From Methanobacteriota archaeon (lineage in GTDB: Archaea; Halobacteriota; Methanosarcinia; Methanosarcinales; Methanosarcinaceae), in NCBI GenBank assembly GCA_016841625.1, contig JAENYU010000010.1, forward strand, positions 29,428 to 93,427: 64,000 bases of DNA. The letters run 5' to 3'. A program made the translations under genes and the position numbers. The first letter of the stretch is position 1. Every line of letters begins with the position of its first letter. Below the pieces are notes generated by a model. It made no database searches and had not been told where the DNA came from. It was given only the letters and a program-made list of their open reading frames with translations. Below, piece after piece: positions 8,842 through 17,705 of the stretch.

Positions 8842-9495
8842 TCACGGGATGTCCCCTTCCGGCCCTGCTTCCTGGTTCAGGGCTTCAAGGTACAGGCGCA
8901 TGATCTTCAGCCTTTCTTCACCGATCCTTTTTGCGGATTCAGTATTCAGTTTTTCGGGGATTGTGAAGGGCTTGTAGTGCATGTACTCGTTAAAGCCGGC
9001 AACAGGGTCTTTTCTGTACACGGTTTTTTTGGACGCACCCTTATCAATTCCCGTGGTGTACTTGAGCATCCTGAGGGCTCCCATGGAAAGGACTGACCTG
9101 AAAATCCCAATAGCTCCCAGAGCATCGAGCCTGTCGGCGTCCTGCAAAATCCGGGCTTCGATGGTTTCGGGGCTGTGTCCTCCGCTGAAGCGGTGAGCCC
9201 GGATGCAGTATGCCACCTGGTCAATCACTTTTTCCGGGACGCCTGCTTTTCCCAGGAATTCGGTGGCAATTTCCGCGCTGTACTCAGCGTGGTCTCTGCC
9301 CTCTTCGTGTTCCTTTATAACTCCCACGTCGTGGAGCAGGGCTGCAAGGCGGAGGACCAGGAGATCCCCGCCTTCTTCTTCCCGGATTTCCATGCAGAGG
9401 GCTTCCACCCTGTTGATGTGGGACATGTCGTGGGAACTCGGCTCATCCTCAAGGAAAGTGGTCACGAATTCCCTGGTTATTTTGATCAGTTCCAT
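8842..9495 (-). CDS. HD-domain metal-dependent phosphohydrolase
   Basis: A soluble HD-superfamily protein of 217 residues. The conserved metal ligands are visible: H in SHDMSHINRVEAL, the HD pair in ALLHDVGVI, the following H residues in DHAEYSAEI and IRAHRFSGGHSPETIEARI, and D in LQDADRLDALGAIGI. This is the common archaeal and bacterial stand-alone HD hydrolase, whose members act on nucleotides or other phosphoesters. The exact substrate is unknown. I prefer the ATG at 9495, which has an AGGGT SD at good spacing, to the ATG two codons earlier. It sits between the SAH deaminase and the CoA genes and may be co-transcribed. Confidence 0.85.
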   Translation of the reverse strand: MELIKITREFVTTFLEDEPSSHDMSHINRVEALCMEIREEEGGDLLVLRLAALLHDVGVIKEHEEGRDHAEYSAEIATEFLGKAGVPEKVIDQVAYCIRAHRFSGGHSPETIEARILQDADRLDALGAIGIFRSVLSMGALRMLKYTTGIDKGASKKTVYRKDPVAGFNEYMHYKPFTIPEKLNTESAKRIGEERLKIMRLYLEALNQEAGPEGDIP

Positions 9496-9606
9496 TTTCA
9501 TTACCCTGTTTTTTCATATCCCGTTTCTGCATTCAGCATTTCGTTTAAGCTTTCAGCATCCCGCTTCTGCATTCGGTATTTCGTTAAAGAAAGGTGGTTT
9601 TTAAGT

Positions 9607-9654
9607 ATTCAATTCAATTCAATTCAATTCAATTCAATTCAATTCAATTCAATT
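9607..9654. repeat. Pentanucleotide microsatellite (AATTC)n
   Basis: About nine to ten uninterrupted AATTC units lie between the phosphopantothenate synthetase stop and the HD gene. Such perfect short repeats are prone to slippage, so length may vary between isolates. It touches the 3' end of the synthetase gene on the minus strand. Confidence 0.95.
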
Positions 9655-9655
9655 T

Positions 9656-10417
9656 TCAGTATTCCACTTCTGCAGCCAGGTTTTTGAGGTGTTCCTGGAT
9701 TTCGGAGATGGCTTCGGAAAGGACTTTTTTGTTGTCGTAAGACGTGACCAGATTTACAAGTTCGTCATTCCTTTCTTTTCTCATCTCCCCTGCAAACTTT
9801 GCCATGTTGTCCAGGGCCCGGGTAAGGTTGTCCACAATGGAGATTGTGGCCATCCTGGAGGTCCGGGAAAGGGGGTTTAAGTCGATTGTTATGACGGTTT
9901 TTCCCATTTCTACCAGTTTTTCGCAGCGGTCGCCGTCTTCAAGGGGCACGAGCACGACGTCTGAACTGTAGATCCCTCTGCTCTCCACCAGCCTCCTGTC
10001 ATGGGAAAGTTCAAGACTGGCGTCCGGGGTTTTCCCGAGCACTTCGGAAGCCCCGCAGGCTTTTAGTTGCTCGATGATCAGGTGTACCCTGGTCTCGGTC
10101 CTGTGAAAGAGGTTTACCTCGATCTTTGCCCCGGTAAGGTCTGCCAGAGCAACCACTTTTTCCGGGGCAAGAACCGCAACGTTTCCGTTTACGGAGATCA
10201 CCGGGTTATCGGCCAGGAGGAGGGCAGCCACAGCCGCTCGCTCGGCATAGAGGGCAGATTCGTGGCTCCGCTCCCCAAGCAGATAATCAAAGCTTTCACC
10301 TCTTCCCTGGGCGATCAGCCCCTGGATACTGGTGATTCCCATCTTTACCCCGGCTGCAACCTTTTCACGGGCGAGCAGGGATTCGTACCTCGGGTGGTCT
10401 GGGGGTATGTCTGTCAT
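9656..10417 (-). CDS. 4-phosphopantoate--beta-alanine ligase (archaeal phosphopantothenate synthetase)
   Basis: A 253-residue enzyme of the archaeal phosphopantothenate synthetase family (the former DUF137 family). It joins 4-phosphopantoate to beta-alanine using ATP, the archaeal counterpart of bacterial PanC but in reversed order with the kinase. The N-terminal IPPDHPRYESLLAREKV, the central GKTPDASLEL and the C-terminal VITIDLNPLSRTSR followed by SIVDNLTRAL are family marks. It shares a strand with pantoate kinase (11999-12904) and CoaBC (12925-14409), the preceding and following steps. The SPFH gene lies between it and the kinase. Confidence 0.88.
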   Translation of the reverse strand: MTDIPPDHPRYESLLAREKVAAGVKMGITSIQGLIAQGRGESFDYLLGERSHESALYAERAAVAALLLADNPVISVNGNVAVLAPEKVVALADLTGAKIEVNLFHRTETRVHLIIEQLKACGASEVLGKTPDASLELSHDRRLVESRGIYSSDVVLVPLEDGDRCEKLVEMGKTVITIDLNPLSRTSRMATISIVDNLTRALDNMAKFAGEMRKERNDELVNLVTSYDNKKVLSEAISEIQEHLKNLAAEVEY

Positions 10418-10532
10418 ATCGGTCGCTTACCTTTTTTACTTGTTTTACCGTTTTTCACCACTTTGCCTATTTTATATATTTCTTTTATTTTACTGGTTAA
10501 GTGGTTGTTTTACGGATTGAATTTTTAACACT

Positions 10533-11477
10533 TTACTTGTTAGTTGCGTCCAGGATGAGCCCCTGGTCGGTCGGGACGATCATGGTCTGGAGATCCTGGC
10601 CTTCAAGCATCTGGATGTACTTGTAGTTGATGAGGTCAGGGTTTTTCTTGATTTCCTCATTGATAATCCTGAGGGATTCGGCTTCCCCGCGAGCCCTGAT
10701 GATCGTGGCATTGGCTACCCCGTTGGCTTCGATAATTTTCCTCTCGGCTTCGAGTACTTCCTTCTGCTTCACAAAGATCATCGTCTGGGCTTCCTGGTCA
10801 GCCTGCAGTTTCGCTTCGATTGCCATTGCAACATTAGCAGGGAGCTGCACGTTCCTGAGCAGGACTTCCTCGACAATGAACCCGTCATCTTCCAGGCGAG
10901 CTTCAAGCTCGGTTTGCATCTCTTCAGCCACAAGCTGCCTCTGCAACCCGTATATTTCCATTGCCGTGTGCATTGAAACCACTTCTCTGATCACGGACTT
11001 GATGGTAGGCCGCAGGATCTTTTCGGCATAAGAGGGGCCAAGTTTCTGGTGCACACTGCTTGCATCCGTGGGGATCAGTCTGTAGCGGATCGAAATATCC
11101 ATGCCAAGGGTCAAACCCTCGGATGTCAGAGCGTTGATCCGGTCATCTCCTACCCTTTCCCCCTCTGAAACCTGAGAACTCATGGTATATACCTGGCTCT
11201 GCACGGAATACTTGGTAACCGAGACCCAGGGCGGTACAATGTGCAGCCCTTCTCCAAGTTCATCGGACTCTACCCCTCCAAACTGGTTGAATTTCACTCC
11301 TACCTCTCCTGCGCCGATAGATACGAAAATCGATCCAAAGGCTACGGAAAAGATGACAAGGATAGCAAAGATGGTTGCGAGTATGCGAAGAATCGGGCCT
11401 GCAGCTGCAGGTATTTTGTTAAGCGGGTTGATCGGCCTTGAGTTGCCTTTTTCTTCCCAGTCGTCATTATGATCCAT
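10533..11477 (-). CDS. SPFH/Band 7 (prohibitin-like) membrane protein
   Basis: A 314-residue SPFH-domain protein. A single N-terminal membrane segment (about residues 28-52, LRILATIFAILVIFSVAFG) is followed by the Band 7 domain, with GEVGVKFNQFGGV and GLHIVPPWVSVTKYSVQSQ. A long charged helix follows (MAIEAKLQADQEAQ to EAERKIIEANGVANATIIRARGEAESLRI). It ends with the typical LQTMIVPTDQGLILDATNK. Such proteins oligomerise at membranes and scaffold proteases or membrane domains. No NfeD or FtsH partner lies next to it. The ATG follows GGAAGGTAAG. The placement inside the CoA cluster looks incidental. Confidence 0.9.
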   Translation of the reverse strand: MDHNDDWEEKGNSRPINPLNKIPAAAGPILRILATIFAILVIFSVAFGSIFVSIGAGEVGVKFNQFGGVESDELGEGLHIVPPWVSVTKYSVQSQVYTMSSQVSEGERVGDDRINALTSEGLTLGMDISIRYRLIPTDASSVHQKLGPSYAEKILRPTIKSVIREVVSMHTAMEIYGLQRQLVAEEMQTELEARLEDDGFIVEEVLLRNVQLPANVAMAIEAKLQADQEAQTMIFVKQKEVLEAERKIIEANGVANATIIRARGEAESLRIINEEIKKNPDLINYKYIQMLEGQDLQTMIVPTDQGLILDATNK

Positions 11478-11998
11478 AATCTTACCTTCCGCTCGGTGAA
11501 TGAAGTTAAATGAAATTAAATGCTTTTCGAAATATGTTGTTTTCTTTCCCGGAATCGTCCTATTAATTCGTCATGAAGACCCAAAAAAGCAATGAGTGTC
11601 CGATATTATACACTCTCTTTTATTTATATAACTTTAATACCTTTTGTAATCTGATACTATTTAAGCTGTGGGGCTCCCGAAGAAAGTTTCTTGCCAGCCA
11701 GAGTCCAGGATTTCAGTGGTTAAGGAAGAAGCTTCCGTTTCAGGATGGGATCACCGGGGGCAAAAAGGGGTAGGCTTGATAAATGATTTGGAGTTGTAAA
11801 TGTGGAAACTGAGCTGGAATAAAATATGGAAACTTAACCGGGATAAAATGTGGAAACCGGGCTGGAATAAAAAATGGAAAGGGATTTGGGCTTGATAAAT
11901 GTGAAAAATGATTTGGGATTGTAAATATGGAATGATAGGAAGGAGTAAAAAGTTAAACCGGATTCCCATCCCTCCGGATATCATTCAAAAAGGAGAAG
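11478..11998. other. Spacer with irregular repeats, no gene
   Basis: This spacer separates the SPFH gene from pantoate kinase. Between about 11775 and 11935, diverged copies of motifs such as AATAAAATATGGAAA, GATAAAATGTGGAAA and GATTTGGGATTGTAAAT recur. This is the same kind of minisatellite as elsewhere but without a clean period. A short frame at 11573-11773 has no SD and is not credible. Confidence 0.6.
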
Positions 11999-12904
11999 TC
12001 ATTCAACAATCAGTTTTGGTACGCAGGCGCTGATCCCGTATTCGATGACTTCCCCGAATTCCTCGAGGGTTTCGTAAAGCTCGAATTCCTGGCCTTCGGG
12101 GTAAACCGCAAAAATCGTATCCCCAAGCATTGCCTGGGAGGCATGCCCGCAGTTTGCGGCATCTACAGCTTCGATCACGTCCCTTGCCTGGTCGCTTAAA
12201 AGACCGGTTTTGCTGGCAAAGTCCTTTGCCTGAAGCATGAAATTTTCCAGGGTGGGCTTTTCAAGCAGTTCGGACATTGCAGCTCTTCCGGCTGCGTTGA
12301 TCTTGCTAGCTGTAGCTTCGTCGCTCAGCACGGCACCTGTAGAAATTTCCCCGAGTACGATGCAAAAGACCCGGGCTTCGGGGGCGGGAATCCTGTCCAC
12401 GTTGCCAAAGAAAGGGCCTCCGGGCCTGAGCCTTAGCACCACCCCTCCGGTGGACTGGGCTGCAATATCCCCAAGTCCGCTCCTGTTGACCACTTCGGCC
12501 ACGTGGGCGTATTCTGTCAGGTTTTTTACCGTGTGGTTCAGGGAAAGTGCCCTGTTGAGGGCGTAGGCAGCTCCGAGAGCTCCGGCTCCGGAGGCTCCAA
12601 ACCCACAGCCGACCGGGACTTCAGCCCAGCTTTCAACCCTAACGGGCACGTCAGTAATAAGATCGAGCACTGTCCTGGTGGTTTTGCCTTCTACTCTTTT
12701 CCCGTTCAGGAGGATCTCGGTTTCCTTCACCGATTCTCCCACCTTTACTTCGGTGGTCACCCCCCCGTTCAGGACTATCCCGCAGCCTGTAGAACCTTTA
12801 TGGTGCGGATCTTCATGCTCGTGGATCTGGAAAAAACCTGTGATGTGCCCGGAAGCATAGGCTTTTGCTGAAACGCTTGCCTCTTCATTTTCGTATCTAT
12901 ACAT
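11999..12904 (-). CDS. Pantoate kinase (GHMP kinase family)
   Basis: A 301-residue GHMP kinase that phosphorylates pantoate to 4-phosphopantoate in archaeal CoA synthesis. Marks are SGHITGFFQIHEHEDPHHKGSTG at the N-terminus, the GHMP ATP loop in VPVGCGFGASGAGALGAAYALN, and the later LGEISTGAVLS. Only 20 bases separate its start from the CoaBC stop, so the two are almost surely one transcript. The next enzyme of the pathway (phosphopantothenate synthetase) is one gene further downstream. The length and motifs match the archaeal family described from Thermococcus. Confidence 0.88.
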   Translation of the reverse strand: MYRYENEEASVSAKAYASGHITGFFQIHEHEDPHHKGSTGCGIVLNGGVTTEVKVGESVKETEILLNGKRVEGKTTRTVLDLITDVPVRVESWAEVPVGCGFGASGAGALGAAYALNRALSLNHTVKNLTEYAHVAEVVNRSGLGDIAAQSTGGVVLRLRPGGPFFGNVDRIPAPEARVFCIVLGEISTGAVLSDEATASKINAAGRAAMSELLEKPTLENFMLQAKDFASKTGLLSDQARDVIEAVDAANCGHASQAMLGDTIFAVYPEGQEFELYETLEEFGEVIEYGISACVPKLIVE

Positions 12905-12924
12905 ATAAAACGCCTTTTTTTAGT

Positions 12925-14409
12925 TCATTTTTGCGGAATCAGGGTCCCGGTTAGCTCATTCAAGATCGAGGCCGCGATTTTTCGCTTGTTTCCGTTTACA
13001 TGGAGAGGGTCGCTTATTCCCTTCCTTATAAGGTAAATTTCGTTTTCTTCCGTGCCCATTCCGCCTTTCGAAACGTCGTTTGCAGCTATCATGTCCAGCT
13101 TTGAACTTTCCAGGGTTGCGGTTGCTCTCCGGAGCAGTTCTTCTCCTGAAACTCCGGTTTCGGCTTTAAAGCCCACGATCAAAAGGGCGGGGTGTTTTTC
13201 CCGGCATTCCTTTATAAGTTTGCGGGTGGGTTTCAGTTTCAGTTCAAGCTCCCCTCCGGATTTGATCTTTTCGAGAGCCTTTTCGACGGTGTAGTCGGCA
13301 ATCGCAGCCGAGCTGATCAGGACGTCGTACCCCTTTTCCAGCTCATTTAGCACGGTTTCTGTCATTTCCCCGGCGCTTTCGGCAAAGATTTCAGCAATCC
13401 CGGAAAACCCGAGCCTGTCCCGGTGCACGAGGGTGACTTCAGCTCCCTTCCGGTAAGCTTCAAGGGCAAGCTCCCTCCCCGTTTTCCCGGAGGCGCGGTT
13501 TGTAAGAATGCGGATCGGGTCAAGGCTTTCAGCGGTGGAGCCGCTGGTTATGAGGATTCGTTTTCCTTTTAATTCTTCCCCGCAAAGTACCCTTTCCGTT
13601 TCAAGCACTATTTCTTCGTTCCGGGCAATTTTCGCAATCCCTTCCTCAGTTTTTGGGCCTACGAAAGAGATCCCCCACCCTTTCAGTTTGCGGATATTTT
13701 CCACAACTGCAGGGTGCATATACATGGACTCGTGCATTGCTGGAACTATCATCACCGGGACTCTTGAGCCAAGCGCCGTCGTAGCAAAGGAGGTGACAGT
13801 TGTGTCGTCGATCCCATTCGCAATTTTCCCGATGGTATTTGCGGTCGCAGGTGCAATCAGGAGGAGGTCTGCCCTCCCTTTAAGCCCGCAAAATTCCACA
13901 TGTTCCACCCTGCCCCCCAGTTCCGTGATCACGGGGTTCCCGGTGGCGTAGTACAGGGCGTCGGGATGAAGGATGTGTCGGGCTGCGTCGGTCATGACCG
14001 CATGGACGTCCGCCCCGTTCCGGATCAGTTCCCGGGCAAGTTCCACTACCCTGACGGCTGCAATGCTGCCAGTCACCCCGAGGACAACAGTTTTCCCTGC
14101 CAGGGAGGAACTTTTCTGCCCCTGAATCCAGAGTGTTGGGTGAGTATTTTGAGTATTTTGAGTATTTTGAGAGTTTTGCATGTTTTGAGTATTTTGAGAG
14201 TTTGCCGGCCCGCCTTGAACCGTTTTTTTGCTTTCCGGACTCATCAGGTCTGGACTTTTCCTTTCAGGGATTTTTTTGTCATCGGGATTTTCCGGTCCCG
14301 AATCCCCCAGGTCTGGGGTTGCCTGACCTGAATGATTGCAACCTGAACGATTGTTACCTGAATGGTTGTGACCTGAATACTTATAGGAGTCTTCTGCTGG
14401 GCTTTTCAT
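12925..14409 (-). CDS. coaBC: Bifunctional phosphopantothenoylcysteine decarboxylase / phosphopantothenate-cysteine ligase
   Basis: CoaB joins cysteine to phosphopantothenate and CoaC decarboxylates the product to 4'-phosphopantetheine. The N-terminal flavoprotein (CoaC) part begins at VLGVTGSIAAVRVVELAREL and has LIAPATANTIGKIANGIDDT and PAMHESMY. The C-terminal CoaB part begins at ILITSGSTAESLDPIRILTN and includes SSAAIADYT and VGFKAETG. With the ATG at 14409 the protein is 494 residues, about 90 longer than usual, because of a low-complexity N-terminus. That stretch holds His/Asn/Ser-rich repeats (YSGHNHSGNNRSGCNHSG) and NTQN repeats (about 14125-14200). A start at 14562 would add 51 more residues without support. 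It lies directly upstream of pantoate kinase. Confidence 0.93.
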   Translation of the reverse strand: MKSPAEDSYKYSGHNHSGNNRSGCNHSGQATPDLGDSGPENPDDKKIPERKSPDLMSPESKKTVQGGPANSQNTQNMQNSQNTQNTQNTHPTLWIQGQKSSSLAGKTVVLGVTGSIAAVRVVELARELIRNGADVHAVMTDAARHILHPDALYYATGNPVITELGGRVEHVEFCGLKGRADLLLIAPATANTIGKIANGIDDTTVTSFATTALGSRVPVMIVPAMHESMYMHPAVVENIRKLKGWGISFVGPKTEEGIAKIARNEEIVLETERVLCGEELKGKRILITSGSTAESLDPIRILTNRASGKTGRELALEAYRKGAEVTLVHRDRLGFSGIAEIFAESAGEMTETVLNELEKGYDVLISSAAIADYTVEKALEKIKSGGELELKLKPTRKLIKECREKHPALLIVGFKAETGVSGEELLRRATATLESSKLDMIAANDVSKGGMGTEENEIYLIRKGISDPLHVNGNKRKIAASILNELTGTLIPQK

Positions 14410-15109
14410 TTTGGCACCGAAATGATCAGTAGGAATTAAATAAGTATAAAATCGGCTGGCTTTTTTGAAAAAAAAATCTTGAAAACAGAAAGACATTAAA
14501 TACGATATTCTTAAAACTTTCGAAATATGAAGAGCTAATATAAAGGATAAAAAGTTATGCATTTTAATAAGTAAGCTGGTCGGATCCCCGGAATTAACTT
14601 AAAATGCCTTTCATTGAACGGCCTTCACTAAATGATCTTAAAATAATTCCACTGAAAGATTGCATCCCAAATTTGACAGATTATGGTAATTAATATAGTA
14701 CATGATTAAAAAAACACTTTGCTGCAAGGTATATATTAAAAAATAGACGATGTAGCAAGAAATTTAAAAACACCATATATAATTTAAAACTGTTTGACAA
14801 AAACAAAATCAACAGACCTATTTATACAGTATAAAATGTATGCTCCGGTCAAATTCGGGTTGCATAAACGATTAATTAAAAACCGGCATAGTTATCTACT
14901 CAAAAAAGTATCCGCTCTATTATTACTGGAAAAATTATTCACTAAAATTATTCACTAAAATTATTCACTAAAATTATTCACTAAAATTAGCCACTGAATA
15001 TTCTACTAAATTTTCACAAGAATCTATCACTTAATTGTCCAGAGAATCCAGGTCTTCATTGAGGAGATGGGCATTATTTCATGTGATTGAGGGGCAGGCA
15101 GGTAGGCGG
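14410..15109. other. Divergent AT-rich spacer
   Basis: This spacer separates the divergent coaBC (minus) and the Vms1-like gene (plus). It holds AT-rich TATA-like runs (around 14695-14740 and 14818-14838) that could serve either side, and the 13-bp repeat array at 14940-14995. A TTG at 15035 keeps the Vms1-like frame open but lacks an SD. No gene was recognised. Confidence 0.55.
14934..14998. repeat. 13-bp tandem repeat, about five copies
   Basis: CACTAAAATTATT recurs at 14940, 14953, 14966 and 14979 with a diverged copy at 14992. It lies about 110-170 bases before the Vms1-like gene. Confidence 0.9.
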
Positions 15110-16207
15110 ATGATTGACAAAAAAGGTTTGAAGAAAAGTATAATTCCGGGTGGAAAGAACAGTAAGGACCAGCCAAAAGACGGTAAAAAAGAAGTCACAG
15201 AAGAGGTGAAAAAGAGTCTTGGCAGCTTTTTTGGAAAAGTCTCCGGGAAAGACCAGCTCGAACTGGAGATCGACAGGCTCAATTCCCATCTAGTGGAGAT
15301 GGAAATCGACTTGAGGACCATGGAAATCCAGCTCTCAAAAAAAGAAATCCTGGCAAAAGATGCGGTCGCTGCCAGGCAGGAAGCCGAATCCCGGCTGAAC
15401 CAGGAGCTTGTCAAAATGCAGACCCTCACCCACGAACTCGAAACCATCCGGGCGGAAGCTCCCGAAAAGTTCGAGTTCCGCGGGATAGAGACCCTCAGCC
15501 CTTCTGCCATGGAGGCTTATTTCTCCAAGCTCTCTTCCTTCCACACCCCTGGAGAAGACCTGCTTACCGTTTATCTGCCTCCCAGAACTACCCTGTCCGA
15601 TGTCCTGAATGAAAGAACCCTCTCCTATCTCGACGAAGGGACCCGTGTCCTTCTGGACAGGCTTAACCCTGAAACCGGCCTCGTCCTATTCTACGATATC
15701 CACCGCATGATCTCAGAAGCAATAGTCCCTTCCATCCCGATAATGACTTCTGCCTGGTACTTTAAGAACCACTTTGAGACAGGCGCCCTGGAAGGAAACC
15801 TGGAAGCCGAATGCCGCATTCTCATCCTCCTTCTTCACGCAGGGGAGTCTTTCGTAGGTTTTGCCCCCGACCGCCTGGCCTTTGACGCCGAAGAACTCGT
15901 CCGCAGCAGTGTTAAGGAAAAACACACCAAAGGCGGCTTTTCCCAGCGCCGCTTCGAACGCCTCAGGGAAGAAGACATCGCCCACCACCTGGCAAAGGTC
16001 ATGGAAACCGTAAACAAAATTCTCGAAGAAAACGCCCCTGTTGACTGCGTCATAATGAGCGGGGAGTCCCAGCTCCTGAGAGAAGTCGAAAAGCGCCTGC
16101 CCTTTGATATAGAGGTTATCGAAAAGTCAATGGACCTCAAACTGGAGAAAATAAGTGGTGACGAGGTAATGAGAAACGTATTGAGTTGCCGCAGGTATTT
16201 GCTTTAA
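15110..16207 (+). CDS. Vms1-like peptide release factor (VLRF1 family, eRF1-like fold)
   Basis: A 365-residue soluble protein. The N-terminal part (about residues 30-115) is a charged coiled coil (LELEIDRLNSHLVEMEIDLR). The C-terminal two thirds have the eRF1-like fold of the Vms1/VLRF1 group, whose eukaryotic member cleaves peptidyl-tRNA on stalled ribosomes. The diagnostic loop is GGFSQRRFERLREEDIAHHL, which carries the glycine pair and the Gln taking the place of the eRF1 GGQ catalytic glutamine. A C-terminal CVIMSGESQLLREVEKRL follows. The predicted role is rescue of stalled large ribosomal subunits. Start choice: ATG at 15110 (a GTG at 15083 and TTG at 15035 also keep the frame), with no strong SD for any. 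Confidence 0.78.
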   Translation: MIDKKGLKKSIIPGGKNSKDQPKDGKKEVTEEVKKSLGSFFGKVSGKDQLELEIDRLNSHLVEMEIDLRTMEIQLSKKEILAKDAVAARQEAESRLNQELVKMQTLTHELETIRAEAPEKFEFRGIETLSPSAMEAYFSKLSSFHTPGEDLLTVYLPPRTTLSDVLNERTLSYLDEGTRVLLDRLNPETGLVLFYDIHRMISEAIVPSIPIMTSAWYFKNHFETGALEGNLEAECRILILLLHAGESFVGFAPDRLAFDAEELVRSSVKEKHTKGGFSQRRFERLREEDIAHHLAKVMETVNKILEENAPVDCVIMSGESQLLREVEKRLPFDIEVIEKSMDLKLEKISGDEVMRNVLSCRRYLL

Positions 16208-16610
16208 CAGCCGAGTTGCGGCTCGGCAGTGCGCAGTCCTTTTCGGTCGCTGCGCTCCCTCAAGAGGACTAAAAGCCAGACAACCGAAATAATGTTTTCA
16301 GGTCGTTATTGTCCCCGCTTGCTTGCAAGCGGCTTGATCCTGCCTGTATCTTGAAAGAAGCAATCACAAACACAGCAGCATAATTCACATCTTCTTCCCT
16401 GCCGTGAAGCACCTCACAACATCCTTTTCTCGACTGAACAAAAGGTAACTTCAACCCTTAATCGCAAAAATCAAAAAAAGAAGGGCAATTCGAGGTGCAG
16501 GGAGTTTTAGTTGATTCTGTTTTTCGGTTGTATCAAGGGCAGGCCGCACGTCAGGACGTGCGTGACAGATACACGGAATGCGACTAATACGGTTGTTTTG
16601 GTTTTTTTAG
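16208..16610 (+). other. Spacer with four strong hairpins ending in a T-run
   Basis: Just after the Vms1-like stop come GCCGAG/CTCGGC (16210-16227), AGTCCT/AGGACT (16235-16270), CCGCTT/AAGCGG (16315-16332) and the perfect CGCACGT-CAGG-ACGTGCG (16545-16562). The last is followed by GGTTTTTTTAG (16597-16608). The first two may terminate the Vms1-like mRNA. The whole block is GC-richer than a normal spacer here and could be a non-coding RNA. No coding frame is convincing. Confidence 0.45.
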
Positions 16611-16680
16611 CTGGGGAAAACTAGAAAAAACTAGAAAAAATGACCTCTGCTTCCAATGCTGACTAAGGAATTCATAACCG

Positions 16681-16696
16681 AGATTATATATTTAAT
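16681..16696 (+). promoter_or_regulatory. Candidate TATA box for rlmE
   Basis: GATTATATATTTAATA lies about 95 bases before the rlmE ATG, in a typical archaeal promoter context. Confidence 0.4.
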
Positions 16697-16785
16697 AACT
16701 GAATTATATGCACGTAGAATTAATATTTCCATAATAGCAGATTTTGCGCAATCTATATCACCTTTCAGTGCAGGGAAATAGCATC

Positions 16786-17565
16786 ATGGCAAGAGACAGA
16801 CGAGACTATTATTATCATCAGGCTAAAGAGGAAGGTTATCGTTCCCGTGCCTCCTTTAAGCTTAAGCAGATCAACGAAAAGTACAGGCTCATTAAGCGTG
16901 GGGACTCGGTTGTGGATTTAGGTGCTGCGCCTGGCGGCTGGTTGCAGGTCGCAAAGGAGCTTTCCGGAGGAAAGGTGCTCGGGGTTGACCTCCAGAGGAT
17001 CGAACCGATCGATGGAGTGGAGACTATCCGGGGAGACATAAACGCGGATTCAACGATAAAGAAGATCATCGAGATAGTCGGGAAAAAGGGTGCAGATGTC
17101 GTTATTTGTGATGCGGCGCCCAACCTGTCAGGGAACTGGTCTTATGACCATGCCCGGTCCATCGAACTTACAACCTCTGCACTGGATTGTGCAAAGAAGA
17201 TCCTGAAGCCGAATGGGAATTTCGTGGTCAAGGTCTTCCAGGGGGATATGTTCAAAGACTACATGGATAAGGTGAGGGACAATTTCGTGAGGACTACGGC
17301 TTATTCCCCGCAGGCGTCCCGCTCCCAGAGTGCGGAGACTTACGTTATCGGGAAGAAGTTCCTGACCGCGCCGATGAGACGGGGAGACGAGTTCGTCGTC
17401 GATATTGAGAAACTCGGATCCAGCGGGGATGGGGCTGTGCTCGTTGATGGATTTGTGGTTTTTGTAAAGGAAGTCAAGGTCGGAGAGAAAGTCAAGATCA
17501 AAATTCAGGACGTAAAGCCCAACTTCGCTTTTGCAGATGTGGCGGAAAGGCTTGGGAACGTTTGA
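16786..17565 (+). CDS. rlmE: 23S rRNA (uridine-2'-O)-methyltransferase RlmE with TRAM domain
   Basis: A FtsJ-family enzyme (259 residues) that 2'-O-methylates a uridine in the A-loop region of 23S rRNA. The Rossmann domain shows FKLKQINEKY (catalytic Lys), the SAM loop VVDLGAAPGGWLQVA, CDAAPNLSGNWSYDH (catalytic Asp), NFVVKVFQGDMF (Lys) and SAETYVIGKKF (Glu), that is the full K-D-K-E set. Residues about 200-259 form a TRAM RNA-binding domain, the archaeal form of this enzyme. I chose the ATG at 16786 because the MARDRRDYYYHQAKEEGYRSR start is characteristic. The longer frame from 16744 adds 14 unsupported residues. Confidence 0.93.
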   Translation: MARDRRDYYYHQAKEEGYRSRASFKLKQINEKYRLIKRGDSVVDLGAAPGGWLQVAKELSGGKVLGVDLQRIEPIDGVETIRGDINADSTIKKIIEIVGKKGADVVICDAAPNLSGNWSYDHARSIELTTSALDCAKKILKPNGNFVVKVFQGDMFKDYMDKVRDNFVRTTAYSPQASRSQSAETYVIGKKFLTAPMRRGDEFVVDIEKLGSSGDGAVLVDGFVVFVKEVKVGEKVKIKIQDVKPNFAFADVAERLGNV

Positions 17566-17705
17566 ATAAATTTTAAATAGGGGAGTCCGTTTAATAATAT
17601 TAGATATATATAATACAGTGGAATAAAATGAAACAGAATAAAACAGAATAAAATGAAATGCAAAAAGCAAAATAAATAGTAAAGAATTAACTTCCTGAAA
17701 AACTG

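Noticed and set aside
8522-8977. Open plus-strand frame of 151 codons over the 42-bp array
   Set aside because: The 42-bp period is a multiple of three, so the repeat keeps the frame open by chance. The frame has no SD and overlaps the HD gene on the other strand.
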